This document shows, one piece after another, positions 46,241 to 56,888 of a stretch of 64,000 bases of DNA. Under the pieces are notes generated by a model that saw nothing but the letters and a program-made list of their open reading frames with translations, searched no databases and was not told where the DNA came from. Source of the stretch: Axinella damicornis (taxonomy: Eukaryota; Porifera; Demospongiae; Axinellida; Axinellidae); assembly GCA_963931865.1 (NCBI GenBank), contig OZ007518.1:6750570-6814569 (forward strand). Reading direction: 5' to 3'. Each line of letters opens with the position of its first letter. The first letter of the stretch is position 1. The position numbers were made by a program, and so were the translations under genes.

Positions 46241-47379
46241 CAGGTAACACACAACCTATATGCATGCTGCACACCGGTCCAGCACACCATGTAGTCACAT
46301 GGGGCCAGACCCTTCCTTCCGTGTGGGTCAGGCCCCGTGAGACTACACACCAGGTGTTCTGCAGGACATGTAGCGTACAGCTCTGCGGTCGACGCACGGT
46401 AGGTCCACTTGCGGTGTTCGTCTTTGCTGTCGCCACTGATGAGGTAGAGAGGTAGCCTGGGCCTAGCCTGGGTACGAGGCAGGTGGCCAGAGAACACCCA
46501 GTTAGCCTACTTTTACAAGCATTCTTCAGGGCAAGCTTAGCTGCCATACGTATGTAACAAACCTCTATCACCCACAATGAAAATAGCGCTACCAATCTGG
46601 AGAGGTAGTGGAGAGGTAGGGCATGAGAACAGACACACACACACAAACCTTGCCAACTCGTTGGACTTCTTTCTTGTGACCATTCCCTACCGTCCTCTGT
46701 GAAGAAGACAAATGGGAAAACAAATCTCATACTCCACCCACTTTTAGAACAAAGATGCATTCCAGCGACAAAGATGGCAAAAACTAGTTGGATTGCAAAT
46801 AATTATACCGTGCTGTGGGATGCACTTAACGCTCAGATGTACTTCGCCCTTGTATTATAATATTATGTATAGTTACACGGACATGATTGTTACTGTCAGG
46901 AGACTACACTGGCATCAAACCACCTCCGTTGTGGAGAGTGGTAAACATCGATGCACAAGTGCAAACCACATTCTTTCTGATACTGAAACACACAAGAGCG
47001 TCCATTCCTCTCGTTGGTAAATGTACGTTTGGACCCATCATGAGTGAGACAACCATACTGCGTCTCACCATCAGTACAGGTAAAGCATTCAAGTGCAAAT
47101 AAGATACACTCACCTACGTGTAAGTGCAGCAAAGTACAATACACGCCAGTTTATGAGTGCAGTTATAAGCAAGCCCATGAAGGAAGTTCAGGCATGTCCG
47201 GTACAGTAAACATTCCATACAATGGGTTGAACCCATGGATAATTAAACCATCTTCATTTTCGAGGGGCAACTGCACTCCTGGTAGCCGCGTGGCAACGTC
47301 GGTTGCGACTCGCCGTAGCGCAATTCATTCCAATTAACGCACATGCCACGTTGCAACCGGAACCACGCTCAGTCGATCG
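46241..47379. other. No supported gene
   Basis: Several overlapping short frames occur, none with a recognisable domain or consistent splice sites. The segment includes GC-rich inverted bits near 47280-47350 (GCAACGTCGGTTGCGAC). Confidence 0.4.
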
Positions 47380-47690
47380 GCCGAGCAATGGCGGTCAAAA
47401 GGAAGACAAGGCATTATTATAGCACTCACAACTTAGCCAGCACGGTGAGTTTCGGCATGTAAGTGTCAGTGAACAACAGTGATCACGGCCGTGTGGTCAG
47501 AATCTTCGTGTGCCTTTCCTAAGAACGGTATTGCCACCGGAAGTCGATGGAGCGCTTGAGCAATGGTGGCCAACGGCGAGACAAAATCACTCATATCTCC
47601 ACCACCAAGGTGAGTTTTGGCACCAACTTTTTACGTTCAGGTCAGTCCATGATAGCGATCACTGAGGTGTAGTCAAAATCTCTGTAAGCC
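47380..47690 (+). repeat. Two tandem family R1 copies
   Basis: Both contain a GAGCAATGG(C/T)GG core, then CACTCA, GGTGAGTTT and GTGTGGTCAGAATC or GTGTAGTCAAAATC. They start at about 47380 and 47541 respectively. Confidence 0.6.
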
Positions 47691-47714
47691 AATCCTATAA
47701 GCACTCAAACATTA

Positions 47715-47925
47715 TACTAGTGGAATGCAGGACATTGGAGGGCGAGCCTGAGTGAAGTGCATGTACCGGGCCATGCAAGGTGCAGTTGCATTCACATGAC
47801 TGTCATCAGAATGTGACTGGGCAATGAGCATAGGCCACAGAAATCATGGCACTAAACATACACTTGTACACATCACAAGCAACTGTGAGTCAGGTTAGCG
47901 TTTATAGCTGAAGCAGTCTAGCAGC
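47715..47925 (+). repeat. Dispersed repeat, family R2, partial copy
   Basis: It matches 46066-46240 (AGTGGAATGC..GACATTG, GTCATCAGAATG, ACTGTGAGTCAGG). The following 47.95-48.1 kb resembles 46.42-46.46 kb (TTTGTTGTCGCCACTG). Confidence 0.6.
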
Positions 47926-48400
47926 AACATCACCAGCCATGGCGGTAGGCCCACGAGCAGTCACCATCTTTGTCCGAGTGTCGCCACCGAGGAGGCAGAA
48001 TGTCGTGGTGCTCTAGCCAATGTCCACGAGTTGTTTCTCCGTCTTTGTTGTCGCCACTGTCCGTTGAACAGGTAGCTAGACGGTTCACGATTCCTCGCAT
48101 CAAGGAGGTGCATAGCTCGAGTTAGTTGAATGTGAATATTATTGTGCACGTGCAAGTGAAATTCGCTGATTTAAAATTTACGGTAATTGCAAGATCCAAG
48201 CAAACAAGCAAACATACACACGCACAGCGCAATGAAGTCACGCTAGTGTGGGGCTCGCTCAGGTTCGCCCCAATTAATTATATTATTTATGCGGCACAAT
48301 TGTTCCCCTACCAGGAGTGCAATCAGTCCCCAAACTCTGAAATGCAGCAATCCTCTACATGTTTAACCACACTCACATATGCACCATCAAGGGACATTAA

Positions 48401-48994
48401 CCCTTTAACCACCGAATTCTTTCCACCAAGACAACACCTTTTCATGCATTCAGCGCACACCACTTTCGTAGGTACTCCTCTCCCACAGCATTCGCTCCTC
48501 AGCGGCCAAACTTGGTGGGGCCCGCACACATGGAGAGACCCCTCTGGCAATACCGTTAATGACCCCCCACAAGGCCAGCAATCGGAGGTCAAAGGTGGAT
48601 GTCAGACGGATTTTCGCCCAGCATTTCCCTAAACTTGGGCCAGATCTGACTGATGGCACACCTTACACCACCAATTTGCAGGTTTTCTTGAGGCCCTGGG
48701 TGGGGTCTATGAATATCATTAGAACCAAAGATTCTTAGGTCAATGAATCTCATTAAAATCAAAAAACGCCCACCACAGGCCGAAGGGGGGGCTGCCGCCC
48801 CCCCCTTCGAAACCCCCCCGCTTGTACGTTTAGTGGGGGAGGCGCGCCGAAATCTGACCAAATTTTTGAGTTCGTGCCTTAAAGTCGTCCCTAGGCCCTC
48901 TGAAGACTTTTTGGTCTCTTTTTGGACTGGCGAGAAGCCCTACAATTGCATAGGGTCTAAATGACGCCTATAGGCGTCAATAGGGCTTAAAGGG
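48401..48994. mobile_element. 594-bp piggyBac-like MITE with TTAA target sites
   Basis: Flanked by TTAA at 48397-48400 and 48995-48998. Termini CCCTTTAA and, inverted, TTAAAGGG (GCTTAAAGGG at the right end) fit the TTAA + CCC...GGG layout of piggyBac-type elements. The interior has a G/C palindrome (GAAGGGGGGGCTGCCGCC) and no transposase frame. Confidence 0.7.
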
Positions 48995-49029
48995 TTAAAT
49001 AGTCATGGCTCTCAGCCCACCATATCGCC

Positions 49030-49170
49030 CGTCTAGAAAGCTTCATTGCCAGAAATGGAGGCACTACAAGGCGAGGAGACTATTTCTCAGCCCATTTGTG
49101 CAAAGGAGAGAAATGGCCCACTCGGCTCCAACCAAGGACTTTTAAAATTTTAAATGCAGCAGCCACGTTA
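49030..49170 (+). repeat. Dispersed repeat, family R2, partial copy
   Basis: GCCAGAAATGGAGGCACTAC and CCAACCAAGGACTTTTAA match 45830-45930. From 49.2 to 49.7 kb no gene is supported; a short (CA)n lies at 49400. Confidence 0.6.
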
Positions 49171-49731
49171 CCTACCAGCCTGTTTAAACTACAGACTGAG
49201 AAGGGTGGATTCGCTCCGGTTCGACGCAGATCGATCTGGTAGGTGCGTTTACACTACACCGCCCAAGCGCTCCATGTACGTGTGGTTCGGGGTTGAAGTT
49301 CATGATTAGTCACGCGCCCAGACCACATCACGAGACAACCCCTAGCCTCGAAACCGGACCCCTGGTGATGGGACACAAGTAGGAAAGGATGGATTGCTCC
49401 ACACACACACACACAAAGGTATAGTCCACTGCTGGCTCTCTCATTCTCACCTTGTGAACAAGCTGTGTGCAACCTCCATTCCCGAGCTCAACCGGCTCTC
49501 CCACCGACAAGCCTCCCTGGACAGGTGTGTGGGGGGTGTGGTCAGGCATGTGACCCACCATCTTGGTCTTCCCAGAGCCAGTCATGACCTCTCACGGCAT
49601 TTCCTAAGGTACAGGGTACAGGGACCACATTATGGAAGAATCAGAGTTGGGAGTTGTTGCTATCATGGGTGCAGCTTAATTTTACTTTGAGGTTCAGAGA
49701 GTTCTTGCATAAGGCAACTTGAGAGCTACAG

Positions 49732-49970
49732 TAGCCTCGTTCCGAGGCCTACCCCGTTTTTATCTGGTTTGCGTTGACAGATGCAGAGGAAGGGTGCAGC
49801 GAAAAAACAGATCCATCACGTGATTGATGTCAGGTGGACTTAATGGGAGGTGTGGCCCAACTGCAAATAAGCTTAAAAACTGGGCGACAAGATTGTGTAG
49901 ATTGTCTGGGAGTCTCGACTAGCCACAGAGCATTCGAAATGAGCCGACTCGATGATGAACTGCTTCAGGA
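49732..49970. mobile_element. Truncated Mutator-like MITE
   Basis: The left end is TAGCCTCGTTCCGAGG. The interior (GTGATTGATGTCAGGTGG, GGGAGTCTCGACTAGCC, GAGCCGACTCGATGATGAAC) is the reverse complement of the unique segment of 38702-39105. The right terminus is missing after TGCTTCAGGA. Confidence 0.75.
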
Positions 49971-50189
49971 CGGGTACAAATAGAATTTTAAAATTGTTCC
50001 CATATAGGAGCGAAATAGAGTAGGGGTACATGTAGACTGAATCATCCCTATGAATTGAATTGAATTGAATTTTATTTTTAGGTCCTGTCGCAATGACAGC
50101 AGGCCACGTTTGGCCCATAAGACCACACAAATGTACATGACATGGCAACAGACCACTCTAGGCCTATGTGAGAGAAGCTAATAATATAA

Positions 50190-50612
50190 TTATATCACTT
50201 TGCTCTTATTTCTAGTTCTCTGTGCTATGGGGGTAGGGACTACTGGTTCCCAGGAGACACTAGACATGGTATTGCCTCTCTGGATCCTCAACCCTGGTGT
50301 ACCATCAACAACTCGGTACTTCACACTCCGGGTGTGTGCTGTGATCTTGAGGTCTTCATCACCACTCAACTCACACCTCTCAACACGTTGACTGTGTGTG
50401 GGGGTAGAGTGTACAACATTGGTCTTCTTCCGGTTACACTTTCTAACCACTGGTGTCCAACCTTCGTTGTCTCCCTTTGTGAACTTCACCCCAGGTTTGC
50501 CTTCCCGCATTTCATACACAACTTCCTGACACTTAGCCAGGTCAATCACTTCACTGACACTGCCCCCACCTAAAGCAACATTATCCGGCTCGGAAACAAG
50601 TTCTGGCTCCAT
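50190..50612 (-). CDS. Hypothetical ORF (140 aa), retroelement gag/ORF1-like context
   Basis: The start is a true ATG (MEPELVSEPDNVALGGG) and the stop is at 50190. The protein is charged and without membrane segments. Two segments look like internal repeats: VVYEMREGKPGVKFTKGDN...WTPVV and VKYRVVDGTPGLRIQRGNT...WEPVV, each about 30 residues. The ending QRTRNKSKV is basic. The WTPVVR motif recalls ORF1 products of non-LTR elements, but I cannot name the family. The position just upstream of a LINE-like 3' tail supports a retroelement role over a host gene. Confidence 0.5.
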   Translation of the reverse strand: MEPELVSEPDNVALGGGSVSEVIDLAKCQEVVYEMREGKPGVKFTKGDNEGWTPVVRKCNRKKTNVVHSTPTHSQRVERCELSGDEDLKITAHTRSVKYRVVDGTPGLRIQRGNTMSSVSWEPVVPTPIAQRTRNKSKVI

Positions 50613-50883
50613 CAGCTCGTGAACGGTGGCGATCGATGGCGGCGATGGTGGGCACCGTAGTTCTCACACCTACATCAGAAATGCTTCGCGCCTCAGGGCA
50701 TTCCTTCGTTTTCTAGATGGGTATTCCTGCTCTTCGCTTGACTTGTAGACACTGGCCGTCCAGCATCCGCATCACTTCTAGGTCGTTGTGCTTTCTTGTT
50801 CCAATTAATGCCTCCCGTTGGTGTAGATTCACACCCACTATGGGAAAAGCCTTACGGAAAATTGACCAGACTCTCCTCCCCGT

Positions 50884-50976
50884 GATCAGTTGGAATATAC
50901 GGCACCGGTAGTCAGCTAGTACCTGCCATGTACCTAATATATTGGACTGACTACCGGAGCCGTATATTTCAACTGA
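50884..50976. mobile_element. 93-bp foldback MITE
   Basis: Arms ATCAGTTGGAATATACGGC (from 50884) and GCCGTATATTTCAACTGAT (to 50976), extending through ACCGGTAGTCAG/CTGACTACCGG, with a roughly 31-bp loop. From 51.0 to 51.7 kb nothing else is recognised. Confidence 0.75.
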
Positions 50977-51692
50977 TCCCAATAAATTGTATACCCACCC
51001 AAGTTTAAAATGACCAAAGAAACTTCTTCAACGGTCATTATAAGCAACATAATACACGAACCTGTTTTCCCTGCTTTGTATCACTGATATGGGCTGTCGA
51101 CTTCTTGACTTCTCATCTGGATACGCCTTCACCAGCCACGTGGCCAAATTAACCGGTTAATCTCGAGCAGACAATCATTAACCCCGACATCACCAAGTAA
51201 CTTGTGAATAATGGTCTCTGTACAGGAATCGACTACAGCGCATCGTCACAGCTGTAGCTATCCCTTTAGCTACTTGGTAAGCATTCATCTAGGCTTTCTG
51301 TGTGACGTTATGAATGGCAAGAGTTGTAAGAAGTTTGTAAATTGCCCACACGTTCTGTTTTCTGTTTTGTCCTTGTAGTATATGTTTACTGCATGTTGTC
51401 TCTTTGTAATTTGCTTTTCTTTCCTGGTCTAGCCTTTAGGTAGAATTTAGTTGCTATAGGCTGTACCTATTGCAATCATTTGCAATGAAACTGTTTAGAG
51501 AGAGAGGTTTCCTGAGGTGTTGCCAGTGTAATCACTATAGTCTGTACTCGTTCAATAAAATTAGCTGTCAGACTGTCGTGTTGGCATGACAAAAACAGAA
51601 CAGTGGGAAACCCAACGCTCCAGTGGCCTGGTCTCCACCAAGGTGCATTGCCATATAGTCGCCACTATAGAGAATAGAGCCTGTGTACTTAG

Positions 51693-51715
51693 CCCCCCCC
51701 CCCCCCCCCCCCCCC
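51693..51715 (+). repeat. Poly-C tract, 23 bases
   Basis: An uninterrupted run of 23 C. Confidence 0.9.
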
Positions 51716-51944
51716 TTTGTGCATGCTTTCTTCCCTACTAGTGACTTGGATCCCAAATTTGACTCAATTTCACTTGAAAACCTGTCATTTAGATATGATG
51801 TTGTTCCTGGGGTCCAGTAGCTATTGTGGAGACAGGAAGGAGGGGAATCCTGATACAGGTTAGAGTCAAATGATGTAGAGGTTATTAGAGGGTTGTCAGA
51901 TGGGTTAAATACTGGCCTGTCTGTCGCAACTTGCAGTAGCTATG

Positions 51945-52169
51945 CTGCAATTAAGTGATGTCGATATTGCTTCCTAACACTCACTGTGCTGTATTACACA
52001 ATGCTCGCTAAGAGACCTGCTTGAGTGCAACAACCTGTACACATGCTTCTCCGTTTTGGGAGGGATGTATGCAATTGCCGTGTCATGTGTATAGGTTATT
52101 GCACTCAAGCAGGTCTCTTAGCGAGCATTGCGTAATACAACACACAATATTGATATCACTTAATTGCAG
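51945..52169. mobile_element. 225-bp foldback element
   Basis: Arms of about 85 bp (CTGCAATTAAGTGAT...; CTCGCTAAGAGACCTGCTTG) are inverted at the right side, ending ATCACTTAATTGCAG, around a loop of about 60 bp. AGACCTGCTT(A/G)AGTGCAA also occurs at 4679-4695, so a related end exists there. Confidence 0.8.
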
Positions 52170-52321
52170 CCCTAAGCATTGCATATGTTATTGAGGGCCC
52201 TAAGCATTGCATATGCTGCATGCATGCTTCGTAAAATTAATGGTGCCATCCCCAAGTATGATAGATGTACTGAGTATGTATGACCAGAATTTATGGTGTC
52301 AAGACTGTTATACATGTATAG

Positions 52322-52480
52322 ATAGCCTCGTTCCCAGCCATTCTTACCCCAGCGTTTGTCGCTTGCAGTACTAATGCGGGGGAAGGCGTGGTAAAACGTG
52401 TCACGTGCAGTGACGTAGGTGGACGTTGGGTGGACTTGTGGAGGAATTGCACATTCCTGAGTAAACCGCAACAGACTCAA
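52322..52480. mobile_element. Mutator-like MITE, left part only
   Basis: TAGCCTCGTTCCCAGCC followed by CACGTGCAGTGACGTAGGTGG, as in the copies at 38702 and 42090. No right terminus follows. The interval 52.5-53.8 kb has only unrecognised short frames. Confidence 0.65.
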
Positions 52481-53825
52481 GACTCAAGGGTGTTACAGAA
52501 GCACACCCATAGTGATATCCGCAGGCTTATTAAAATATCCCACCCACACGTACACACTACAGTGCATATGTGAAGTTCATGGGTGAGCCTGACGTGGAAG
52601 GAGCATGACAGAGGGCCCGGCCTGCCAGGAACAAGGTGAGGAATGGATGAGGCCTAGCGAGTGACACTCAGGACACTGAGCCAATTAGGCCTTATAGGGG
52701 GGTGCATTATCACAATAGGGGGGTACAGTACCCCCCTAAAAGAACATAGAGAGAACCCTGTCATCGGGTTATTCATGCTCACTGTCAAGTTCAGGGATAT
52801 CCCTGCTCACAATGTCTCATCGTCTTCACTACATGAAGCACTTGATGATGTCCTGTGTATAGTGCTTCTCAAATCTTCATGAATGTGCTCCATTTTGTCT
52901 GTTGGTGGAGGCATGAGGCTAGCACAAGAGTGGGCACTCATTTGAGTACACTTTGTCCCTATATTCACCGAAAAGCGGGGGGTGTGCGTTCTTTTGAGGG
53001 TGAATGCTCTTTTGTAAGAGTACGGTATATCTAGCACAAGGAAAGACACAGCATAATTATGTTTACAAAAGGGACAATCCTACTTCATAGCAGGGGGGGT
53101 GGGACAAGGTCCGTGCGCACGTGGTACAATTAACATTCCATAGGTATAGTGCACAATAATATACAGGAAGTATGCGGAACTAGCAGACTAGTAACAGCTC
53201 TAGCGCTGACTTATCGCTGGGGTTCGATGGGGTTCGATCGCTTTATTGACTTCCTACCTGATGCTAAACACTTGAGTGCGGTCGACAAGTCTGCATTCGC
53301 TGATATTCTCGGTGAGTCTGCATGGTCACTTACATAACTGCTCAGTACAGGCACGTAGTAGTGTGTAGTGGCTTATACCCAGTTCGGTCACAGTCTTTGC
53401 ATGGAGGTTACTCTTCAGGATGCATTGAAAGCGCAATGCAGCCTTCTTTCACGGAGAAAAGCAGTAGAACGACTTTGCATTACGTCATACGAAATGACAG
53501 TGCACGTGATCTTGTCCTACCCCCCCTGACTTCATAGTGCTTCACAATGTGGTAAGCATGAACAGACAGGTAATGTTACAAGCTAGGGATACAAAGCCTT
53601 CTGAACAACAGCAAATAGTTATGGAGAAGTCCAAATGGAGCCACTGCTCACATTGTTCACACTCTACCATATCACCATACGTCTTTGGCCCAAGGAAGTG
53701 ATTGAGTGTGCTGGCAAACGTTTGCAGCATTGCCCTCTGTGAAAGCTGTCAACATGCCTGAAAAGTATTGACCGGGAGACGTTTTTGTAATGCAGTGTCA
53801 TGGTGAAACCCAGCCCATCATGATA

Positions 53826-54389
53826 CCGTAGTGTCCCATTAATACGCCCCCCTATTTGGTACACTACATCCTGCCCAATGAGGGGAGGGGGCGTATTTTC
53901 GAGTACGCAAGTAATAGTCTCAATTATACGCCCCCTCAAAACATTTTGCTACGTTTATGACACTGCCAAGGTTCATGAGGTTCATGTTCGCGGTTACAAA
54001 AGTACAAACGATCGCCAGTACTGTTCGTGGTCATCATGCGTGGTCTCCCTATATCTCCCTCCATTCAACTCGAGGGCCATATAAACACTCACGACGACTT
54101 CGTTGACTTCGTTGTAGCCATCCTCTGAACCACGGAACATTCTTACTATTTCCTGCGGAAGAGTGGCAGCGAGATGACTGGTACCGTCGGCGTCAACGGT
54201 GACTACTTAGTCAGTATACTCGATCTGAGAGCTATATAGCGAAGTTGCGCACGTGTAGGTTAGATAGATATTCCAGAAGACGCTAACCAGGGGGCGTTAT
54301 AACGAGTCAAACTACCCTGTGCAGGAACTTGGGCGAAAAAGAAGGGGAGGGCATATTTTCAAAGGGGGCGTATTAGCGGGACACTACGG
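53826..54389. mobile_element. 564-bp inverted-repeat MITE, TA target
   Basis: Termini CCGTAGTGTCCCATTAATAC and GTATTAGCGGGACACTACGG (28-30 bp inverted repeats continuing into GCCCCC/GGGGGC), flanked by TA (53824-53825 and 54390-54391). The interior has GCGTATTTTCGAG near both ends. A 69-codon frame inside (53878-54084) has no recognisable domain. Confidence 0.75.
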
Positions 54390-54407
54390 TACATGTATGT
54401 GTTCTGT

Positions 54408-54535
54408 GCAATTTAGGAATTTACGCAATCTCCAGATTGCACTGTGCACTCTCGGAATCTTGAAATTGCATCCGCATTCCGAGAATGTGCAGCGCAATCT
54501 CGAGATTGTGTAATTCCTAAATTGCGTGGAATATA
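54408..54535. mobile_element. 128-bp foldback element
   Basis: GCAATTTAGGAATT at the left is inverted as AATTCCTAAATTGC at the right. The arms continue through CAATCTCCAGATTG and GTGCACTCTCGGAAT with a few mismatches. Confidence 0.75.
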
Positions 54536-54909
54536 TTATACTAGAGAAGTCATTGAGAGAAGTTTGTGTCAAATTTGCTTTACTTGCATATGGCAGGGAC
54601 TTGCCGATGGCTGGGAGGTGTGTGAAAAGATGCTTAACTCATTGGCCTGAGGTACAGTGGCCTTTCCTGCTTCCCATTAGGGTGTTGTCTTTTCTGCTTC
54701 TCGTTTGCGTTGTGGTGATTCTGCTTTGTTAAATTTTCTCCATATGCACACTTGCTTGTGGAGGTCTCATTGTACGGTCTCATCCACAATACCTCCATCA
54801 GGCGGAAAGCTTTAGCCTCATGAATGGGCCCCAGCACACCTTCATAGTAGATGTAGCTGGCAGTACCACTGAAGTACCACTTCGTAGGTGTGTTACTGTA
54901 CACTGTAGA

Positions 54910-54984
54910 TAGCCTCATACCCAGTCCCACGCCCAGCATACTGCAAGCGACGAAAAGCTTGGTGTGGGACTGGGAACAAGGCTA
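54910..54984. mobile_element. 75-bp Mutator-like MITE
   Basis: TAGCCTCATACCCAGTCCCA to TGGGACTGGGAACAAGGCTA, flanked by CACTGTAGA and CACTGTACG (seven of nine positions match). Confidence 0.75.
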
Positions 54985-55158
54985 CACTGTACGTAGATGT
55001 GCCTTTAGTTAGGACAATATGGGTATAAATGACTCTAGACCACTTGTATATATGCCAAGACTGTTGGGGACGTGAGAAGCGATGGAATAGCTCTGTTGAA
55101 GTTTCTGAGATCAATCTATTGGCTTTAATTTGAGAAATCCGCATGAGTATAAATATTA

Positions 55159-55440
55159 TTACCGCACAGTGTGTCTGTTACTCTGTCTCTGTCTTTGTCT
55201 GGTAGTATGTGCACATTGTGTATTTGATTTCAAACTAATATTGAGGTTGAGCCCTTTGTGATCAGAGTTGGCAAGTGGGGGGATTGAGGTGCAGGTTACT
55301 GTCTGGGCAGGTGATGATGTAATGGCCAAACCAGTAAGTGAGGTGTTGTCACAAGGTGAAATGTGAGTATAAGCTGTAACCACTTGGTTTAATCCGCAGT
55401 GTGGAATTGTTGAAGTATGTACATGCACTGTAGGTGGCGA
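55159..55440 (-). pseudogene. LINE endonuclease fragment
   Basis: The minus strand reads CGLNQVVTAYTHISPCDNTS, LAITSSPAQTV and TSIPPLANSDHKGLNL, the C-terminal block of the APE-type endonuclease with the catalytic SDH. A frameshift lies at about 55400 and the upstream frame (55620-55400) is unclear. It is a third LINE remnant, closest to the one at 16130-17251 in the SPAxxV...TIPPLANSDH segment. Confidence 0.7.
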
Positions 55441-55630
55441 TTTGAGTTGTGAAAAGGTCTGCTGGTATCAAGCACAACCCTGGTGACCATGCCAAGTTCA
55501 CTTCGATCACTGGGACTTTCCCAAGGTAGACATCGACATATGTCTTGTGAGAATCCTTGTGTTGGGAGAGTTTCATGATCAAGCGGTTAGATTTGCAGCA
55601 CTCTACTTGGCAGAAATTTGGGTATCGCTT

Positions 55631-55992
55631 CAGTAGCGTAGCCAAGCTGGGGCACACTGGGGCACGTGCCCTACCAATTGGGGGTTGTGCCCTACCATTG
55701 GAGGTGTGCCCCAGCATTAAATAGTTAACCAGATACCAGTGCAGCGCGGTGCGGAGTTCGTTTTGACTGCAGGATGTCACCAAAGGATCAGAGCTACACG
55801 GTAACACCGTGACTGCAGAAGGCACTGACTGTCCACAGATGTGAAGGTGCCACGAGAGCCCATCCTGATAACTGAAAAGTGAAGGTGAAAAAAAATTTCC
55901 GGACTGATCAGCACTACACACCTCTATACACTGCCTTCGGCAGCGTGCCCCTGTAGTGCCCTACCAATTCTACATTTCTGGCTACGCCACTG
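55631..55992. mobile_element. 362-bp hAT-type MITE
   Basis: Termini CAGTAGCGTAGCCA and TGGCTACGCCACTG match the CAGTGGCGTAGCCA terminus common in animal hAT elements. TATCGCTT and TATCACTT flank it (8-bp duplication with one mismatch). There is no transposase frame. Confidence 0.85.
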
Positions 55993-56129
55993 TATCACTT
56001 GTCTGTGTATCAGTCATATGTATGACAAGTACCATGTATACGTACGTATGTAGAGGGAGGATTGTGTCTGCTTCTGTGCCCTCTTTGCTGCTTCTGATTG
56101 CTTCTGTGGAGCTGGAATTGTAGGTCTTT

Positions 56130-56790
56130 AGCCACATTGCTTGTGACGCATCCAACCAATGCTGGGGCCTCTTTCCACAGTCTGTGCCATCAGCTCCTCC
56201 CCTGAGCTGATGGGCCTCGTAGAAACAAAGCCAACCTGCAGCTTCCAATTAACGAGAACTTCACCAGCATAGCTGCACATATGTTCATGTGTCACTTCTG
56301 TTGTGTATGCAAACTTAGGGGACTCATTTGTCCTGTCCTGATCTATGTTGGCAAATGTGATCACCATCTTGAGTTTGAGAGCTCTGAAGTTTTGTATGTC
56401 TATCACAGTAATGGCATGCTGCTCTCAAATATTCCTGGAGGCTCTCTTGGTTAGGTTGGTTGATTTGGTAATAAATCTATTGAGCTCCTACGTACATCCA
56501 CCTCAGAGCCTATAAGCAAGATCTGCTGTTATAAACACAAACTAGAATTACCTGCTGCATCAGGAGCAGAGACAATGTCAGAGTCACTTGGGAATGGATG
56601 GGTTTTTTTTTGCCTGACTTTGTTCCTTTTGGCTGCAAACATTCTTCCAGAGTAGGGTGGGGTTTAGTACGTCTCGTCTTTCCAGTTGACTTCTCATCTT
56701 TGCCCAGTACATGGCTGCTGAAGTATGGTAGCATTGGTACGTATGTGGATGGGCAAGAAGAGGTTTCTCTTGAGAAAAGTGTGACAATGT
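56130..56790 (-). pseudogene. SET-domain-like fragment (KMT5A-type?), tentative
   Basis: The minus strand at 56406-56131 reads MVITFANIDQDRTNESPKFA and then VNWKLQVGFVSTRPISSGEE with LMAQTVERGP after it. The pattern (hydrophobic strand, xxFxxTRxIxxGEEL) resembles the end of a SET methyltransferase domain such as KMT5A, where ...GEELLYDYGDR follows. The NHS and DYG motifs are missing. Upstream (56740-56600) an open basic piece, GKDEKSTGKTRRTKPHPTLE, precedes a possible GTGACT donor at 56593. If real, it would be a histone H4K20-type methyltransferase relic. It could be chance similarity. Confidence 0.3.
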
Positions 56791-56888
56791 GGGGACATTT
56801 TCATCCCAATGCTGTGAAGCTTCAGTGATGTTTTATCATCAGCACTTAGAGGGTATATTAGGGCCAGGGTAAGTGTGAATGTGCCTCT

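Larger units (their letters stand above)
50051..50989 (-). mobile_element. Short retroelement candidate with (ATTCA)n tail
   Basis: On the minus strand an ORF (50612-50190) is followed by about 130 bp of 3' sequence ending in AAAATTCAATTCAATTCA (50051-50070), a microsatellite tail of the kind that ends CR1/L2-type LINEs and their SINEs. Upstream (50900-50713) another open piece reads GVNLHQREALIGTRKHNDLE. No endonuclease or RT is present. The 5' limit is uncertain and may stop at the foldback at 50884. Confidence 0.5.
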
